A DNA stretch of 27,073 bases from a virus, in the IMG/VR virus record IMGVR_UViG_3300027832_000089, positions 1 to 27,073 of that record; one strand, 5' to 3'. The position numbers and the translations under genes are program-made. The notes beneath the pieces were generated by a model, which was given only the letters and a program-made list of their open reading frames with translations, did no database searches and was not told the origin of the DNA. Numbering within the stretch: position 1 is the stretch's first letter; each line of letters opens with the position of its first letter. Of the stretch, positions 1 to 8,267 are shown piece after piece.

Positions 1-60
1 TTCATCATCATCGAGTGATGATTCATTGACGAATTTTCTATATGATTTAATATGACTCAT
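1..60 (-). CDS. Partial gene, N terminus with capsid-targeting-like peptide
   Basis: Only the first 20 codons lie in the window; the gene runs off the left edge. It starts with ATG at 60 and reads MSHIKSYRKFVNE followed by SS and a run of acidic residues. The segment Y-R-K-F-V-N-E has the same spacing as the T4 internal-protein targeting peptide (Y-Q-E-F-I-A-E in IPIII), in which the prohead protease cuts after the Glu. It is the last gene seen in the minus-strand baseplate block, 24 nt after the spike gene. The product cannot be named from 20 residues. That it is a gene is fairly likely, given the position, the open frame and the motif. Confidence 0.6.
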   Translation of the reverse strand, partial: MSHIKSYRKFVNESSLDDDE

Positions 61-84
61 GATCTATTTTATTTATCTATATAT

Positions 85-882
85 TTACATTGAAATCTCT
101 ACTGTCTGTGAAAGCGCTAATGATTTATATGCATTAACTATTCCAGTTGCAACTCCAGGTGTCGGATAATATTTAGCATCTATTACTGCAGCTAACTGAG
201 TTAAGCATAAAAATAGATTATCACCAAGTACGGCAGGCTGTTTAACTGGTCCATGTCCAATGGTTACAAAGTTACCATTGATCCATACATCATTTGAAGC
301 AGCTTCTATCTCACTACCTGATGTTAAGTTAATTGTACTATTAGAGTTTATGTTTATTTCTCCTCCACGTAATTCTATGGAAGAAGAGCTATCCGCGTGC
401 TCAACTGTAATAGCCTTATCCTGTCCGATATTAATTCTAGAATTCTTAAGTTGCATTGTTATGCCCTTATCTACGGTAAACCAAATCTTTAATTCTTCGT
501 CGCCATCGAATAGAACAATATGAGTTCCTAAATATTCTCCTTCTTTTGCTAATTCACTTCTAACATCAGTTGCAAGTTCCTGGATCGTATAGTATTCTGG
601 AGAATAAGAGTTTCCGTTATTAAACATTACGGCAACTACTGAATCCTTCTTTGGAATAGAAATAGATCCACCTTGTCCGTCTTGTCCAAAGAACGCAGAT
701 TTCTGTTTAGGATATGCCCATGGTAAATCTTCTGTTTCGATCTCATCTTCGTGCATCCCGAACACTCGAATCTTACATCGTCCTTCTTTATTAGGATCAT
801 TTGGATCTTCAACTACTCCTAGATATGCTTTATCTATGTAGTCCTCATCTCTTTTATTAATTTCTCCAGTTTTATCACTCAT
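85..882 (-). CDS. Baseplate central spike protein, gp5/gpV-like, without lysozyme domain
   Basis: The 265-residue product has an N-terminal OB-fold of the T4 gp5 / phage gpV type. The segment YLGVVEDPNDPNKEGRCKIR (about residues 20-40), followed by LPWAYP, is the typical opening of that fold. A short stretch of alternating hydrophobic/polar residues rich in Ile, Asn and Ser follows (about 145-205) and could form the beta-helical needle. The tail GHGPVKQPAVLGD is typical of gpV/gp45-like spikes. T4 gp5 has about 575 residues with a lysozyme domain between OB-fold and needle; here there is no room for one. It is encoded after the hub and tube-like genes, where a spike gene is expected. Fold-level assignment is confident; the exact T4 orthologue less so. 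Confidence 0.75.
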   Translation of the reverse strand: MSDKTGEINKRDEDYIDKAYLGVVEDPNDPNKEGRCKIRVFGMHEDEIETEDLPWAYPKQKSAFFGQDGQGGSISIPKKDSVVAVMFNNGNSYSPEYYTIQELATDVRSELAKEGEYLGTHIVLFDGDEELKIWFTVDKGITMQLKNSRINIGQDKAITVEHADSSSSIELRGGEININSNSTINLTSGSEIEAASNDVWINGNFVTIGHGPVKQPAVLGDNLFLCLTQLAAVIDAKYYPTPGVATGIVNAYKSLALSQTVEISM

Positions 883-902
883 ATAAATTTATACTGTTTT
901 TA

Positions 903-2036
903 TTAGTAAACGTTCCCGTTGTTCGGTTTATTCCACTTAGGTTTAGTATCTCCATTTGACTCATATCCTATTCCATATACATCATTTAAGTTTACAACTG
1001 GATTATCTATGAAATTACTAGCTGCTTCTAATGCTGGATTAATTAATCCACCTACTTGAGCTAGTCCGTTAATTACCTTTTGACCAGCGTTTGATAATGC
1101 ATCTCCTACTACTGGTAATCCACTTAGGAATGATCCTGCGTTTTGTACTCCTGCGCCTACGTTTCTAGATCCCCATGGGTTTCTAATATCAGTTTTGATT
1201 GGATCATCGTATATCTTACTTCCATCTCCGAATTTAGCCTCTTCATTTACCCATCCAACTTTAATCTTGAATGAATTTTCTTCTGACTTTCTTCCTTGTC
1301 CTCCAATATCAACTGATCTACCGATTGGTAAAGTATCTGAGAAATCAAATTCACATTGTCTACATTCAAATTTAACGTATCCGAATTGATCCATTACGTT
1401 TGAGAATGAATTTCCACCTCCAACTATATTACCAATTGCGCCACTATTTACACCTAATGCATTTGCTACATTCTGTCCAATTCCAGGAAGTCTATATCTA
1501 AGGTTTCTAAATTCAGCAATATAAATATCCATTGAAAACCATCTTAAATTATCTGGAACTCTTTCTCTTCTAAATTTATTGTCGAATATTGCATTACGAT
1601 ATAATCCAGAAAGTTCATGTATGCGTAAATCGACTGCCTCTAATGTTTTAATAGTTAGAGATATGTCTTTAGTCTTTAATCCCTTACTTTGATCCGTATT
1701 TTGCGCGTACATTTCACCTAATCCTTCAACTGATTGGAAATACCAAGGTGCGTTAAATGTAAGATATCTCAATATTTCTCTAAATGTAGCCAGTCCATCT
1801 GCTTGTGGATTATATCCTCTACTTATTAAGAAATTAATTGCACTTGAATATCCTCCAGTATTAAATAGTGGACTATTCATTAGTGCTACTTCAGATGTTG
1901 GATTCGGAACAGGTATTTCTTCAAAGTTGAAATCAATTGCGAATGTCAAATACGTAGGTTCATCGAAAGGATCTACGAATATTCCTTTTCTAAAGTTGTT
2001 ATGTTTTAGGTTTAATCCTGTAAAATTATGTGGCAT
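903..2036 (-). CDS. Putative tail-tube or tube-initiator-like baseplate protein
   Basis: The 377-residue product has no enzyme motifs. The region from about residue 100 to 195 (SVEGLGEMY, LTIKTLEAVDLRIHELSGLY, NLRWFSMDIYIAEFRNLRY) looks like the tube-domain proteins of contractile tails, in which a two-layered beta fold carries a helix and the strand FSMDIYIAEFR. The middle and C terminus are Gly/Asn-rich with weak predicted structure. Its start overlaps the stop of the hub gene by one base (TAATG), implying translational coupling, and the spike gene follows. By position and size it could be the T4 gp54/gp48-type tube initiator or cap, but a second candidate for that role lies upstream (4141-6123). 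Family resemblance is from memory, so moderate to low confidence. Confidence 0.5.
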   Translation of the reverse strand: MPHNFTGLNLKHNNFRKGIFVDPFDEPTYLTFAIDFNFEEIPVPNPTSEVALMNSPLFNTGGYSSAINFLISRGYNPQADGLATFREILRYLTFNAPWYFQSVEGLGEMYAQNTDQSKGLKTKDISLTIKTLEAVDLRIHELSGLYRNAIFDNKFRRERVPDNLRWFSMDIYIAEFRNLRYRLPGIGQNVANALGVNSGAIGNIVGGGNSFSNVMDQFGYVKFECRQCEFDFSDTLPIGRSVDIGGQGRKSEENSFKIKVGWVNEEAKFGDGSKIYDDPIKTDIRNPWGSRNVGAGVQNAGSFLSGLPVVGDALSNAGQKVINGLAQVGGLINPALEAASNFIDNPVVNLNDVYGIGYESNGDTKPKWNKPNNGNVY

Positions 2037-3526
2037 TATTGAACTATATTTTTTTCACCTAACCAATTAACTCGTGCTAATTGAAATTCAGTTTTAAATG
2101 GAAACGAGGGATCTAATCTATCATAGATATATTTAACACCGCTTACATAATATTTACCAGATATAATAGTATCTGGAATAGAATCTTGTATATTAATTGG
2201 AACAGCCGATTTACCGTCTACGTTTCCATCTTTAGTTTGAATACTTTTTTCCATTGTAGTAATTGGTGGAAAGTACATCATTATTGGAACTGCCATTCCT
2301 CTATTGACCTGAAAATTAACTCCAGCTGTTTCAACCTTTAACTTAACTTTATTAAGCTCACTATTATTGTGATCATTTATTAAAACCGATGCATTCCATT
2401 CTGCATGTGCGTTACCATAATCAATATTCATCCATTTTTTAATAATAGAATCTCTTAATGTTTCATCATCGGGCTCTAATCCTTTATTGTTACCAGTATA
2501 TCCCTTAATTTGAACAGGATTTACAAAGAAGCTAGTAAATTTATCATTTGCCAATGCCGCATCATAATAATAAATCTTCTTTTTATATCCTTTAGTCTTT
2601 AATATACTTCCATTACTACCCATTAGTGAATAATTGATAATGTATTCAGGTTTACCCCTATAATTATCTTTATTTGTTAATCCAGATACGCTTAACATTT
2701 TAGCTAGTTCTGGATTCTTTCCATCAGTTACGTCCTGTGATATATCTAATTCCGAAGAATCAACCATATTGTCATATGTCATATTATGTTCATTCAGTGG
2801 ATTCAACTGTTCTGCTATATTAATAAAAGTTAAGTGATAGAATTTATCAATGAACGTTGTGAAAAATGAATCATCATCTAGATAGGAATGTTTTGAAACA
2901 TGATCAATAAAATTCAAGCTACTCTTATTAGTATTCAACCATGTCATATTATCATTTGGTGTAAAATCATTACATGCAAATCCTAGATCTGTTTCAGCTG
3001 CTACTTGTTTCAATGTATCTTTTGAATTCATTGATCTGTAGCTCTTAGATACATTCTTGTAAATCTTAGGTATATATAATTCTCCAATCATAATGAACGT
3101 TGCTCCACTATCAATGTTCTCCGCATTCAATATAGCATCTTGATTTGTTTTTATACTTGTAATTAAAAAATCACAACGAATTGGTTTAAACTTATCATTC
3201 TGAGGTTTAATGTAAACACTCATAATTGGATCATTCTTAGGATAATTTGCTCCGGTCAGTGCTCCGGTTCCATCAACAAATATTATTTTAACAGTTGGAA
3301 CAATACCAGTCTCATCAATTATCAATAAATCAATGTCTGAAATTGGAATAGAATTTATCTTAACGAACGGTTTATCAGATCCAGTCTTCGTCTTAGCATT
3401 TCTAACTCCTCTTCCTGGTATATAGAACGGATTCTCAGGTGTCACCTGAGAATCATCTGTTGTCCATAATTCCTTAAGTGGAATTTTTGGATCAGTTATT
3501 ACTGTTATTAAATCTGTTTTAGCCAT
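2036..3526 (-). CDS. Baseplate hub protein, gp27/gpD-like
   Basis: The 496-residue product resembles the phage hub fold shared by T4 gp27, P2 gpD and the VgrG N terminus. Signs are the segment QVAAETDLGFACNDFTPNDN followed by MTWLNTN and then FIDHVSKHSYLDDDSFFTTFID (broken here for length), which matches the usual hub pattern of an alpha/beta module with a conserved Trp and an 'SFF..FID..Y' strand. The N terminus (SIPISDIDLLIIDETG) looks like the first barrel. The product would form the trimeric ring that joins the tube to the spike. It is encoded 3 nt after the gp53-like gene and overlaps the next gene by one base. No lysozyme or amidase domain is visible. Confidence 0.65.
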   Translation of the reverse strand: MAKTDLITVITDPKIPLKELWTTDDSQVTPENPFYIPGRGVRNAKTKTGSDKPFVKINSIPISDIDLLIIDETGIVPTVKIIFVDGTGALTGANYPKNDPIMSVYIKPQNDKFKPIRCDFLITSIKTNQDAILNAENIDSGATFIMIGELYIPKIYKNVSKSYRSMNSKDTLKQVAAETDLGFACNDFTPNDNMTWLNTNKSSLNFIDHVSKHSYLDDDSFFTTFIDKFYHLTFINIAEQLNPLNEHNMTYDNMVDSSELDISQDVTDGKNPELAKMLSVSGLTNKDNYRGKPEYIINYSLMGSNGSILKTKGYKKKIYYYDAALANDKFTSFFVNPVQIKGYTGNNKGLEPDDETLRDSIIKKWMNIDYGNAHAEWNASVLINDHNNSELNKVKLKVETAGVNFQVNRGMAVPIMMYFPPITTMEKSIQTKDGNVDGKSAVPINIQDSIPDTIISGKYYVSGVKYIYDRLDPSFPFKTEFQLARVNWLGEKNIVQ

Positions 3527-3529
3527 TTA

Positions 3530-4138
3530 TTATAAAAATAATTTATCTTTTAGTAATGCAGTTTGTAATCTAGATCTTGAAATAGGAACTGGACAGTTTT
3601 CTTTATTAACTGTCGTTACGTCTTCTCCAAATATCAATCTTCCATCTTTTACTTTAACACTCTTGTCTCCTACTTTAGATAGATTAGGAGGAAGTTCTCC
3701 ATTTGCTCCGATATTTACACCATCGCGGTTCTTAGGATTTTTACGTGCTAAATTATTAACTCTGTTTTTATCTTTCTTACTTATGACCGGCAAATTAGCT
3801 CCAGATTCCTTCTTTTGTTCTCTTTCTGCTAATACTCTAGGTGGAACATATACTGATTCTAATGATGAGAACGGTAATGCATATAATAAATCACCTGCTT
3901 GAATTGAAAATGGATTAGATATACCATTGTACTTTAACATTGCATCCCATTTGGTTTGATCTCCATATAAACGATTTGCCATTAAATCAGGTCTCATGTT
4001 TTCATATTCACTAACTGCAGTAACTCCCGCCCCATCTGATCCACGTGGGAATGAAAAGGTGCTATAAATTAAATCAGTTACCTGCTGATCATATTTAGTT
4101 ATAGTTCGTTTTCTAGATAATATTTTACTTATTAACAT
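3530..4138 (-). CDS. 53: Baseplate wedge protein gp53-like, with LysM-like module
   Basis: The 202-residue product is close to T4 gp53 in length (about 196). The stretch ENMRPDLMANRLYGDQTKW followed by DAMLKYNGISNPFSIQAGDL (about residues 47-87) is the LysM-like module typical of gp53: 'RPD..A...YGD...W..IL..N.I.NPF....G..L'. In T4 this protein joins six wedges into the baseplate around the hub. The C-terminal half (KKDKNRVNNLARKNPKNRDG and on) is charged and likely flexible. The gene sits between the large cap-like gene (2 nt upstream) and the hub gene (3 nt downstream), consistent with co-translation of baseplate parts. Confidence 0.75.
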   Translation of the reverse strand: MLISKILSRKRTITKYDQQVTDLIYSTFSFPRGSDGAGVTAVSEYENMRPDLMANRLYGDQTKWDAMLKYNGISNPFSIQAGDLLYALPFSSLESVYVPPRVLAEREQKKESGANLPVISKKDKNRVNNLARKNPKNRDGVNIGANGELPPNLSKVGDKSVKVKDGRLIFGEDVTTVNKENCPVPISRSRLQTALLKDKLFL

Positions 4139-4140
4139 AA

Positions 4141-6123
4141 TTAGTCTTTAGTTTTTAAATCTTTAAAATAGTCGGTTAATACTGGACTAGCTTCATAGAA
4201 TGATCCATACATATTACCTACTTGTCGTTTGTATCTAGCGACTATTTTTTCTAAGTTACCTGCTCCTCCTACTGCGTCAAATTTAATGGCTGAGTTAGAT
4301 GTAGGTAACATAGCATCGATAATATTCGATGCAACTGCGTTAACGTTTCCTCCAGTTCCTGCAGATATTGCATCCTCTGGGTTTGTACCTTCGATCCACG
4401 CATTAGCCTTTCTAGTATTATATTCGCCAAGTGAATTCGATGATGAACTTGGAGGAGCCAATTGATCAAATGCCATTCTACCATTACCTAAGTTAAACAT
4501 AGATTCTATATCCTGTTTAGCTCTTGGTCTACCATGATTTAATGTAACAGTAAATGAAAATTCCGTTGGAAAATCATCAATACCTAAAGTTTCTCCAATT
4601 TTCATACTTACATCGGCTAAACATAAGTTTCCAATCATTGCAATTGGGTTCATTGGATTACCAACAGTAAGATGCCATTCACCGACTGCTCTACCGTCTA
4701 GTATCGCTCTATAAATCAAAGGTTTTCTCATTAGTTTTCCTAATCTAGGAGCCAACATTTTAGAAATAGGATCTGCATTTCCTTCAAATTTACCATGTAG
4801 TTTATCTCTTTTTTCGTTTATTCTTGATTGATCATACGCTCCGCCTTTTCCGTCGTATGATCCTCCTGCTATTTCTTTTGCGAAATCTACTAAGTCTGCT
4901 ATATTCTTTTGGGCTAATGCCGCAAGTTGTTCTGCTCCTTGTGTTAATCCACCAGCTACATCTCCGTCTAACATTGAGTTCTCCATTCCAAAATTAGGTG
5001 TAGTTACTCCAGTCTTCTGGAAGTATCTAGCGCCACCTCCCCAGAACGGAGCAGTATTATATGTTAAACTTAGAAAGTTCGTTAGAAGGTCTAAGAATGC
5101 AATCTTTGGATTGATTCCACCATAAGACCTAAGTGAATACTCAAATTTTACCTTAATCGGGTTCACTGTTGTATCTTTAAATCCTCTATCTCTAATGAGT
5201 GTTTTATCAACAACATTGACTGGCCCTAATATTCTATTCCAATATGGTCCATCTGATCCGTACGCATCCTTAATATATTGTTGAATATTAGTATCATATC
5301 CTGATAATTTTAATATATCTTGAGTTCCATTTCCTGAGAATACTTGAGATTTTAATATGCTTATAATCTTTTCATTTTCAGGGCCAGTTAAACCGGCAGC
5401 AGCTGCTATTTCTTCAACTGTTATTTCATTTCCGGCAATATCCTGAACCTTAGATTCTCTAGGAGTCCAATTTAATCCCCATGAAATATTTAATATATCA
5501 TTTAAGCTATTATCAATATCACTACCATACCATGTAACGGCCTGAGCAATAGGAATAGCCGGAGACTTATCTTTATGAATTCTAATATCATCTTCAATTG
5601 GCATAGGATATCTCCTTAAAGTAACCATCCTATTATTAGGAACCTTTCCATAATACTTACACCATAGGAAATCTTGAGGAGAATATGGAACAGGTGATTC
5701 TGCTTCACCTTTATGTGCCCATCTAATTATATCAGATGCAGTTGGATTCTCCATTGACTTTTTAACCTCATTGAAAGATTTAAGAACGGCACTTGCTGAA
5801 GATGCTGCATCTTGTGTATCTTCAGCAAATGTATTAATTACCCTATTTAACAAACCTGACGAACCTGACGAACCTGCATTATCGAAGTGCATATCTCTTT
5901 CATATGCTTGTTCATTCAATCCAAATCCACTATATCTAAAAATCCTAAATGGGTTAAATAATGAGTATGATCCTGGTACTCCACCTAATTTATCAACAAA
6001 TGCAGCAGGGTCATCATTCTCTGACTCAATATACTGAGTTCTAATTACTGAGTACTCATCTCCTATTTCATTGCTAAGTAATCCACCGTTGAAAGCATCT
6101 CCTATATTCTGTAAAATTCCCAT
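4141..6123 (-). CDS. Large tail/baseplate structural protein, possible tube-cap (gp48-like)
   Basis: The 660-residue product has no enzyme signature. Its C-terminal third (about residues 470-560: RAVGEWHLTVGNPMNPIAMI, then DVSMKIGETLGIDDFPTEFSFTV, broken here) resembles the strand pattern of T4 gp48/gp54-type proteins ('W..TIGNP..P......L....V...G......D.P....F...L..AR'). A central block (PNNRMVTLRRYPMPIEDDI; EYSLRSYGGINPKIAFLDLL) looks like a conserved module of large myovirus structural proteins. It heads the run of baseplate genes, with an A-rich start element 12 nt upstream of ATG. If gp48-like it would cap the tube on the baseplate. It is nearly twice the length of T4 gp48 (about 364), so extra domains are present. 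Structural role likely, exact identity uncertain. Confidence 0.5.
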   Translation of the reverse strand: MGILQNIGDAFNGGLLSNEIGDEYSVIRTQYIESENDDPAAFVDKLGGVPGSYSLFNPFRIFRYSGFGLNEQAYERDMHFDNAGSSGSSGLLNRVINTFAEDTQDAASSASAVLKSFNEVKKSMENPTASDIIRWAHKGEAESPVPYSPQDFLWCKYYGKVPNNRMVTLRRYPMPIEDDIRIHKDKSPAIPIAQAVTWYGSDIDNSLNDILNISWGLNWTPRESKVQDIAGNEITVEEIAAAAGLTGPENEKIISILKSQVFSGNGTQDILKLSGYDTNIQQYIKDAYGSDGPYWNRILGPVNVVDKTLIRDRGFKDTTVNPIKVKFEYSLRSYGGINPKIAFLDLLTNFLSLTYNTAPFWGGGARYFQKTGVTTPNFGMENSMLDGDVAGGLTQGAEQLAALAQKNIADLVDFAKEIAGGSYDGKGGAYDQSRINEKRDKLHGKFEGNADPISKMLAPRLGKLMRKPLIYRAILDGRAVGEWHLTVGNPMNPIAMIGNLCLADVSMKIGETLGIDDFPTEFSFTVTLNHGRPRAKQDIESMFNLGNGRMAFDQLAPPSSSSNSLGEYNTRKANAWIEGTNPEDAISAGTGGNVNAVASNIIDAMLPTSNSAIKFDAVGGAGNLEKIVARYKRQVGNMYGSFYEASPVLTDYFKDLKTKD

Positions 6124-6135
6124 TTATAAATAGTC

Positions 6136-6150
6136 TTTTTATTATTTATC
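6136..6150 (-). promoter_or_regulatory. A-rich start element upstream of the baseplate block
   Basis: The minus strand reads GATAAATAATAAAAA and ends 12 nt before the ATG at 6123. The same 14-15 nt string recurs before several other genes at similar distance. The ATAAAT part resembles the T4 late promoter TATAAATA, while the A-run could act as a translation enhancer in hosts that do not use Shine-Dalgarno pairing. Which role applies cannot be told from sequence. Confidence 0.5.
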
Positions 6151-6174
6151 ATAGAAAGAAAGTTGATTGCCCGA

Positions 6175-6447
6175 TTACTTAGTGCTTCTCTGATTCATGA
6201 AATCTTGAAATGTTAATACCGTGTTAGACGGGAAACTTGCAGATTCCTTCTGTGTTTGTTTCTTTCTATATTTTTTACTACCCGAAGTGCTTGTAGTTTT
6301 AGATTTTCCAGGTCCGGAAAGTGCAAACATATCCATGTTATCTCCAGGAGAAGCTGTTGCAGGTACCTGATGCATAGGGGTTTGCGTAAATGAAGGAGAG
6401 TCAGCTGGCGCCAACATATCCTCTTCTATTTTCTTATCGTTTTTCAT
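6175..6447 (-). CDS. Small hypothetical protein, Ser/Thr/Lys-rich
   Basis: The 90-residue product is not recognised. It is low-complexity and hydrophilic (Ser, Thr, Pro, Lys), with basic KKYRKKQTQK in the middle, and probably disordered up to about residue 70. Its last 15 residues (VLTFQDFMNQR and on) contain F-Q-D-F-M-N-Q, which looks like the capsid-targeting-like motif seen at the N termini of other genes here, but placed at the C terminus and with Gln instead of Glu. The gene lies 2 nt downstream of the M15 peptidase gene and 51 nt before the large structural gene, so it probably belongs to the same late transcript. Confidence 0.55.
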   Translation of the reverse strand: MKNDKKIEEDMLAPADSPSFTQTPMHQVPATASPGDNMDMFALSGPGKSKTTSTSGSKKYRKKQTQKESASFPSNTVLTFQDFMNQRSTK

Positions 6448-6449
6448 AA

Positions 6450-7211
6450 TTAAAATATTCTTAATTGTTTAACTCCAGTATTTTCAGATGAACCATCATC
6501 CGTTGTACCACTAATCACTCCTCTACTTATTACATCATTTCCGGAATTATTAGGAGTTACGACTACATCATCTAATGCTCGACCTTGGTAAACTTTACCT
6601 TTTCCGCCAATTGCCGCAAGTTTATTATCGAAGTCTGTTCCTTTTCCAGTTAGACTACTACCATTTGCATCTTTTACGAAATCAAAGTATGAATATTCAG
6701 TACTTGACCCTGTTGATATATGAAAATGTCCAGCGGTTGCACGTCCAGATGGATTCTTATATTCATTAATCATTCCAAGATGTGGATATTTTCCAGATTT
6801 CATAATATCAATTACTACTTCTTCTATATCTGCCTGTTTATCATTAGTTGCCGTCCCGTCAATTACAAAATCTATTGCATTACCGGTTGCGTGTCTACTA
6901 CCTCTACTTCTATGGAAATGATCATTTCCTCCAGTTATATTAAGTCTAATTTTAGTTCTATCTTGTATAATATCTACAATATCAATTAGGTTTGATTCTA
7001 AACTAGCGCTACTGTGAGTAGACACTGCAGATATTAATTCTGGAGCTCCTCCTGGATATTTATCAAGGTGTTTAGTTGGTGTTGGGTTATTTGCGCTATA
7101 TGGTTTAAGTTTAATACCATGGCTTTTAGCAATATTCACAGCAGTGTCCGCATCAACCATTTTCTCGTTTATGCTTCTCCATTTATCATATGTGTTAATA
7201 TAATTATTCAT
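6450..7211 (-). CDS. M15-type zinc peptidase (cell-wall endopeptidase) with capsid-targeting-like N terminus
   Basis: The 253-residue product carries the zinc site of LAS/M15-type murein peptidases: H107 and D114 in SRHATGNAIDF and H162/H164 in GHFHIS. Such enzymes cut D,D-, L,D- or L-Ala-D-Glu links in peptidoglycan; which bond is unclear. The N terminus MNNYINTYDKWRSINE fits the pattern aromatic-x-x-aromatic...I-N-E of T4-type targeting peptides, with a predicted prohead-protease cut after E16. There is no signal peptide. After about residue 190 the chain is Gly/Asp/Ser-rich, with VVVTPN and a likely flexible tail. Start ATG overlaps the upstream stop (TAATG), so translation is coupled to the 67-residue gene. 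Besides packaging into the head, a baseplate-borne role is possible since the gene precedes the baseplate block. Confidence 0.75.
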   Translation of the reverse strand: MNNYINTYDKWRSINEKMVDADTAVNIAKSHGIKLKPYSANNPTPTKHLDKYPGGAPELISAVSTHSSASLESNLIDIVDIIQDRTKIRLNITGGNDHFHRSRGSRHATGNAIDFVIDGTATNDKQADIEEVVIDIMKSGKYPHLGMINEYKNPSGRATAGHFHISTGSSTEYSYFDFVKDANGSSLTGKGTDFDNKLAAIGGKGKVYQGRALDDVVVTPNNSGNDVISRGVISGTTDDGSSENTGVKQLRIF

Positions 7212-7414
7212 TATTTACCCATTTTTTCATATTGACCGAATGGCATGATATGTAATTCCTTTCTCTTAGTTGTCTGCTTTCGCATATATTCTATGATTGA
7301 AGTTTTTGGATTCTCATCTGGATGTTGAACTACTCCTACTTCCAATCGGGCCTTTCCTTTTGCCCAATCATTGATGTTTTTCCAACTCTCATCTTTATGT
7401 TTAGGATCTGCCAT
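7211..7414 (-). CDS. Small hypothetical protein heading the minus-strand structural block
   Basis: The 67-residue product (MADPKHKDESWKNINDWAKG at the start) is charged, with many Lys, and is not recognised. No membrane segment, signal peptide or Cys motif is visible. It is judged real because it starts 11 nt after a perfect copy of the A-rich start element (minus strand, 7439 to 7426) and because its stop overlaps the ATG of the peptidase gene. It is the first gene after the divergent intergenic region. Confidence 0.6.
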   Translation of the reverse strand: MADPKHKDESWKNINDWAKGKARLEVGVVQHPDENPKTSIIEYMRKQTTKRKELHIMPFGQYEKMGK

Positions 7415-7424
7415 ATGATTTAAA

Positions 7425-7462
7425 CTTTTTATTATTTATATGATAGAATAAATAATAAAAAT
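7425..7462. promoter_or_regulatory. Divergent pair of A-rich start elements
   Basis: The 60-bp gap between two divergent genes holds two back-to-back copies of ATAAATAATAAAAA, one on the minus strand (7439 to 7426, 11 nt before the ATG at 7414) and one on the plus strand (7448-7461, 13 nt before the ATG at 7475). The 14-nt core is identical in both. This is the cleanest case for a promoter or combined promoter/initiation signal, since each copy stands at the head of a transcription unit. Leaders would be very short if transcription starts about 10 nt downstream. Confidence 0.6.
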
Positions 7463-7474
7463 ATATTTAATACT

Positions 7475-8266
7475 ATGAATATTTTAGGTTATAGCGATTG
7501 GAAACTAAATGAACAGAATACTTCTAGTTTTAAAGTATATACGTTGCCAAATAGAGAAAATTATATCTATCGAAGAGCCGGAGACAGGTGGCAATTTCAA
7601 TATAAGTCAACTACTCGTAAAGATATATGGCACCGGGTTGAAAACAATCAATCAATTAACTTACTTAAATCACAATATATTAAAAATAAAGCAAAATCTA
7701 AAACTAATATGTCTAATTCAATACCTGTAAATGTTAATACTCAATCATATTGGACTTTAATTGCTATAATTGCATGTGAAAACTATATAGATAATAAGCA
7801 AGGAATGGCAGATGTTGCTCAGTCGATATATAATAGGTTTAATATTAATGGTAAATTATATGGTAAAACAATATTTGATATAATTATATCACAGAATCAA
7901 TATCAGCCAGTTACTGATGGAATCAGCAAAGGTGCAAATTGGAATTCAATTGATACGTTAAATAAATCAATACTTGCATATATGAAAACTAAAGGAGTAG
8001 ATAAGACAACTGCAACTGGCGCTATAAATAATGCAGTATCCGCTCAGAAGGATTCTAAATTAATATCAAATGCAAAAAAACATGTTGGATCTAGAACTGA
8101 GTTTCTATCAACGTTACCAAACTCAAGTAAAGCAATATCACCAGTTGAGAGATCTCCATTTGGATCTAATAATGCATTCTTTTGGAATTACGCTGGGAAA
8201 ACTAATTACTATGACAAACAACTACTTGCTGCAACATCTAAGCCTGGCTCAGTTCTAATATCTTAA
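7475..8266 (+). CDS. SleB-type cell-wall hydrolase with capsid-targeting-like N terminus
   Basis: The 263-residue product has three parts. Residues 1-13, MNILGYSDWKLNE, fit the targeting pattern Y-x-x-W...L-N-E with a predicted cut after E13. Residues about 28-70 form a small Trp/Tyr-rich module (YIYRRAGDRWQFQY, IWHRV) of unknown role. From about 92 a SleB-like hydrolase domain begins, with IIACENYIDNKQGMADVAQS followed by IYNRF: the usual pattern is E..G...GM.AVA..I.NR, and E102 is the likely catalytic acid. NAFFWNYAG near the C terminus also fits. SleB-family enzymes cleave the glycan strand of peptidoglycan. The gene stands alone on the plus strand, diverging from the structural block, with its own start element. 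Its stop lies 1 nt from that of the convergent gene. Confidence 0.75.
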   Translation: MNILGYSDWKLNEQNTSSFKVYTLPNRENYIYRRAGDRWQFQYKSTTRKDIWHRVENNQSINLLKSQYIKNKAKSKTNMSNSIPVNVNTQSYWTLIAIIACENYIDNKQGMADVAQSIYNRFNINGKLYGKTIFDIIISQNQYQPVTDGISKGANWNSIDTLNKSILAYMKTKGVDKTTATGAINNAVSAQKDSKLISNAKKHVGSRTEFLSTLPNSSKAISPVERSPFGSNNAFFWNYAGKTNYYDKQLLAATSKPGSVLIS

Positions 8267-8267
8267 A

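Noticed and set aside
4269-4484. Other-frame open frame inside the large structural gene
   Set aside because: It lies fully inside a strongly supported gene, has no start element and an odd His/Leu-rich composition.
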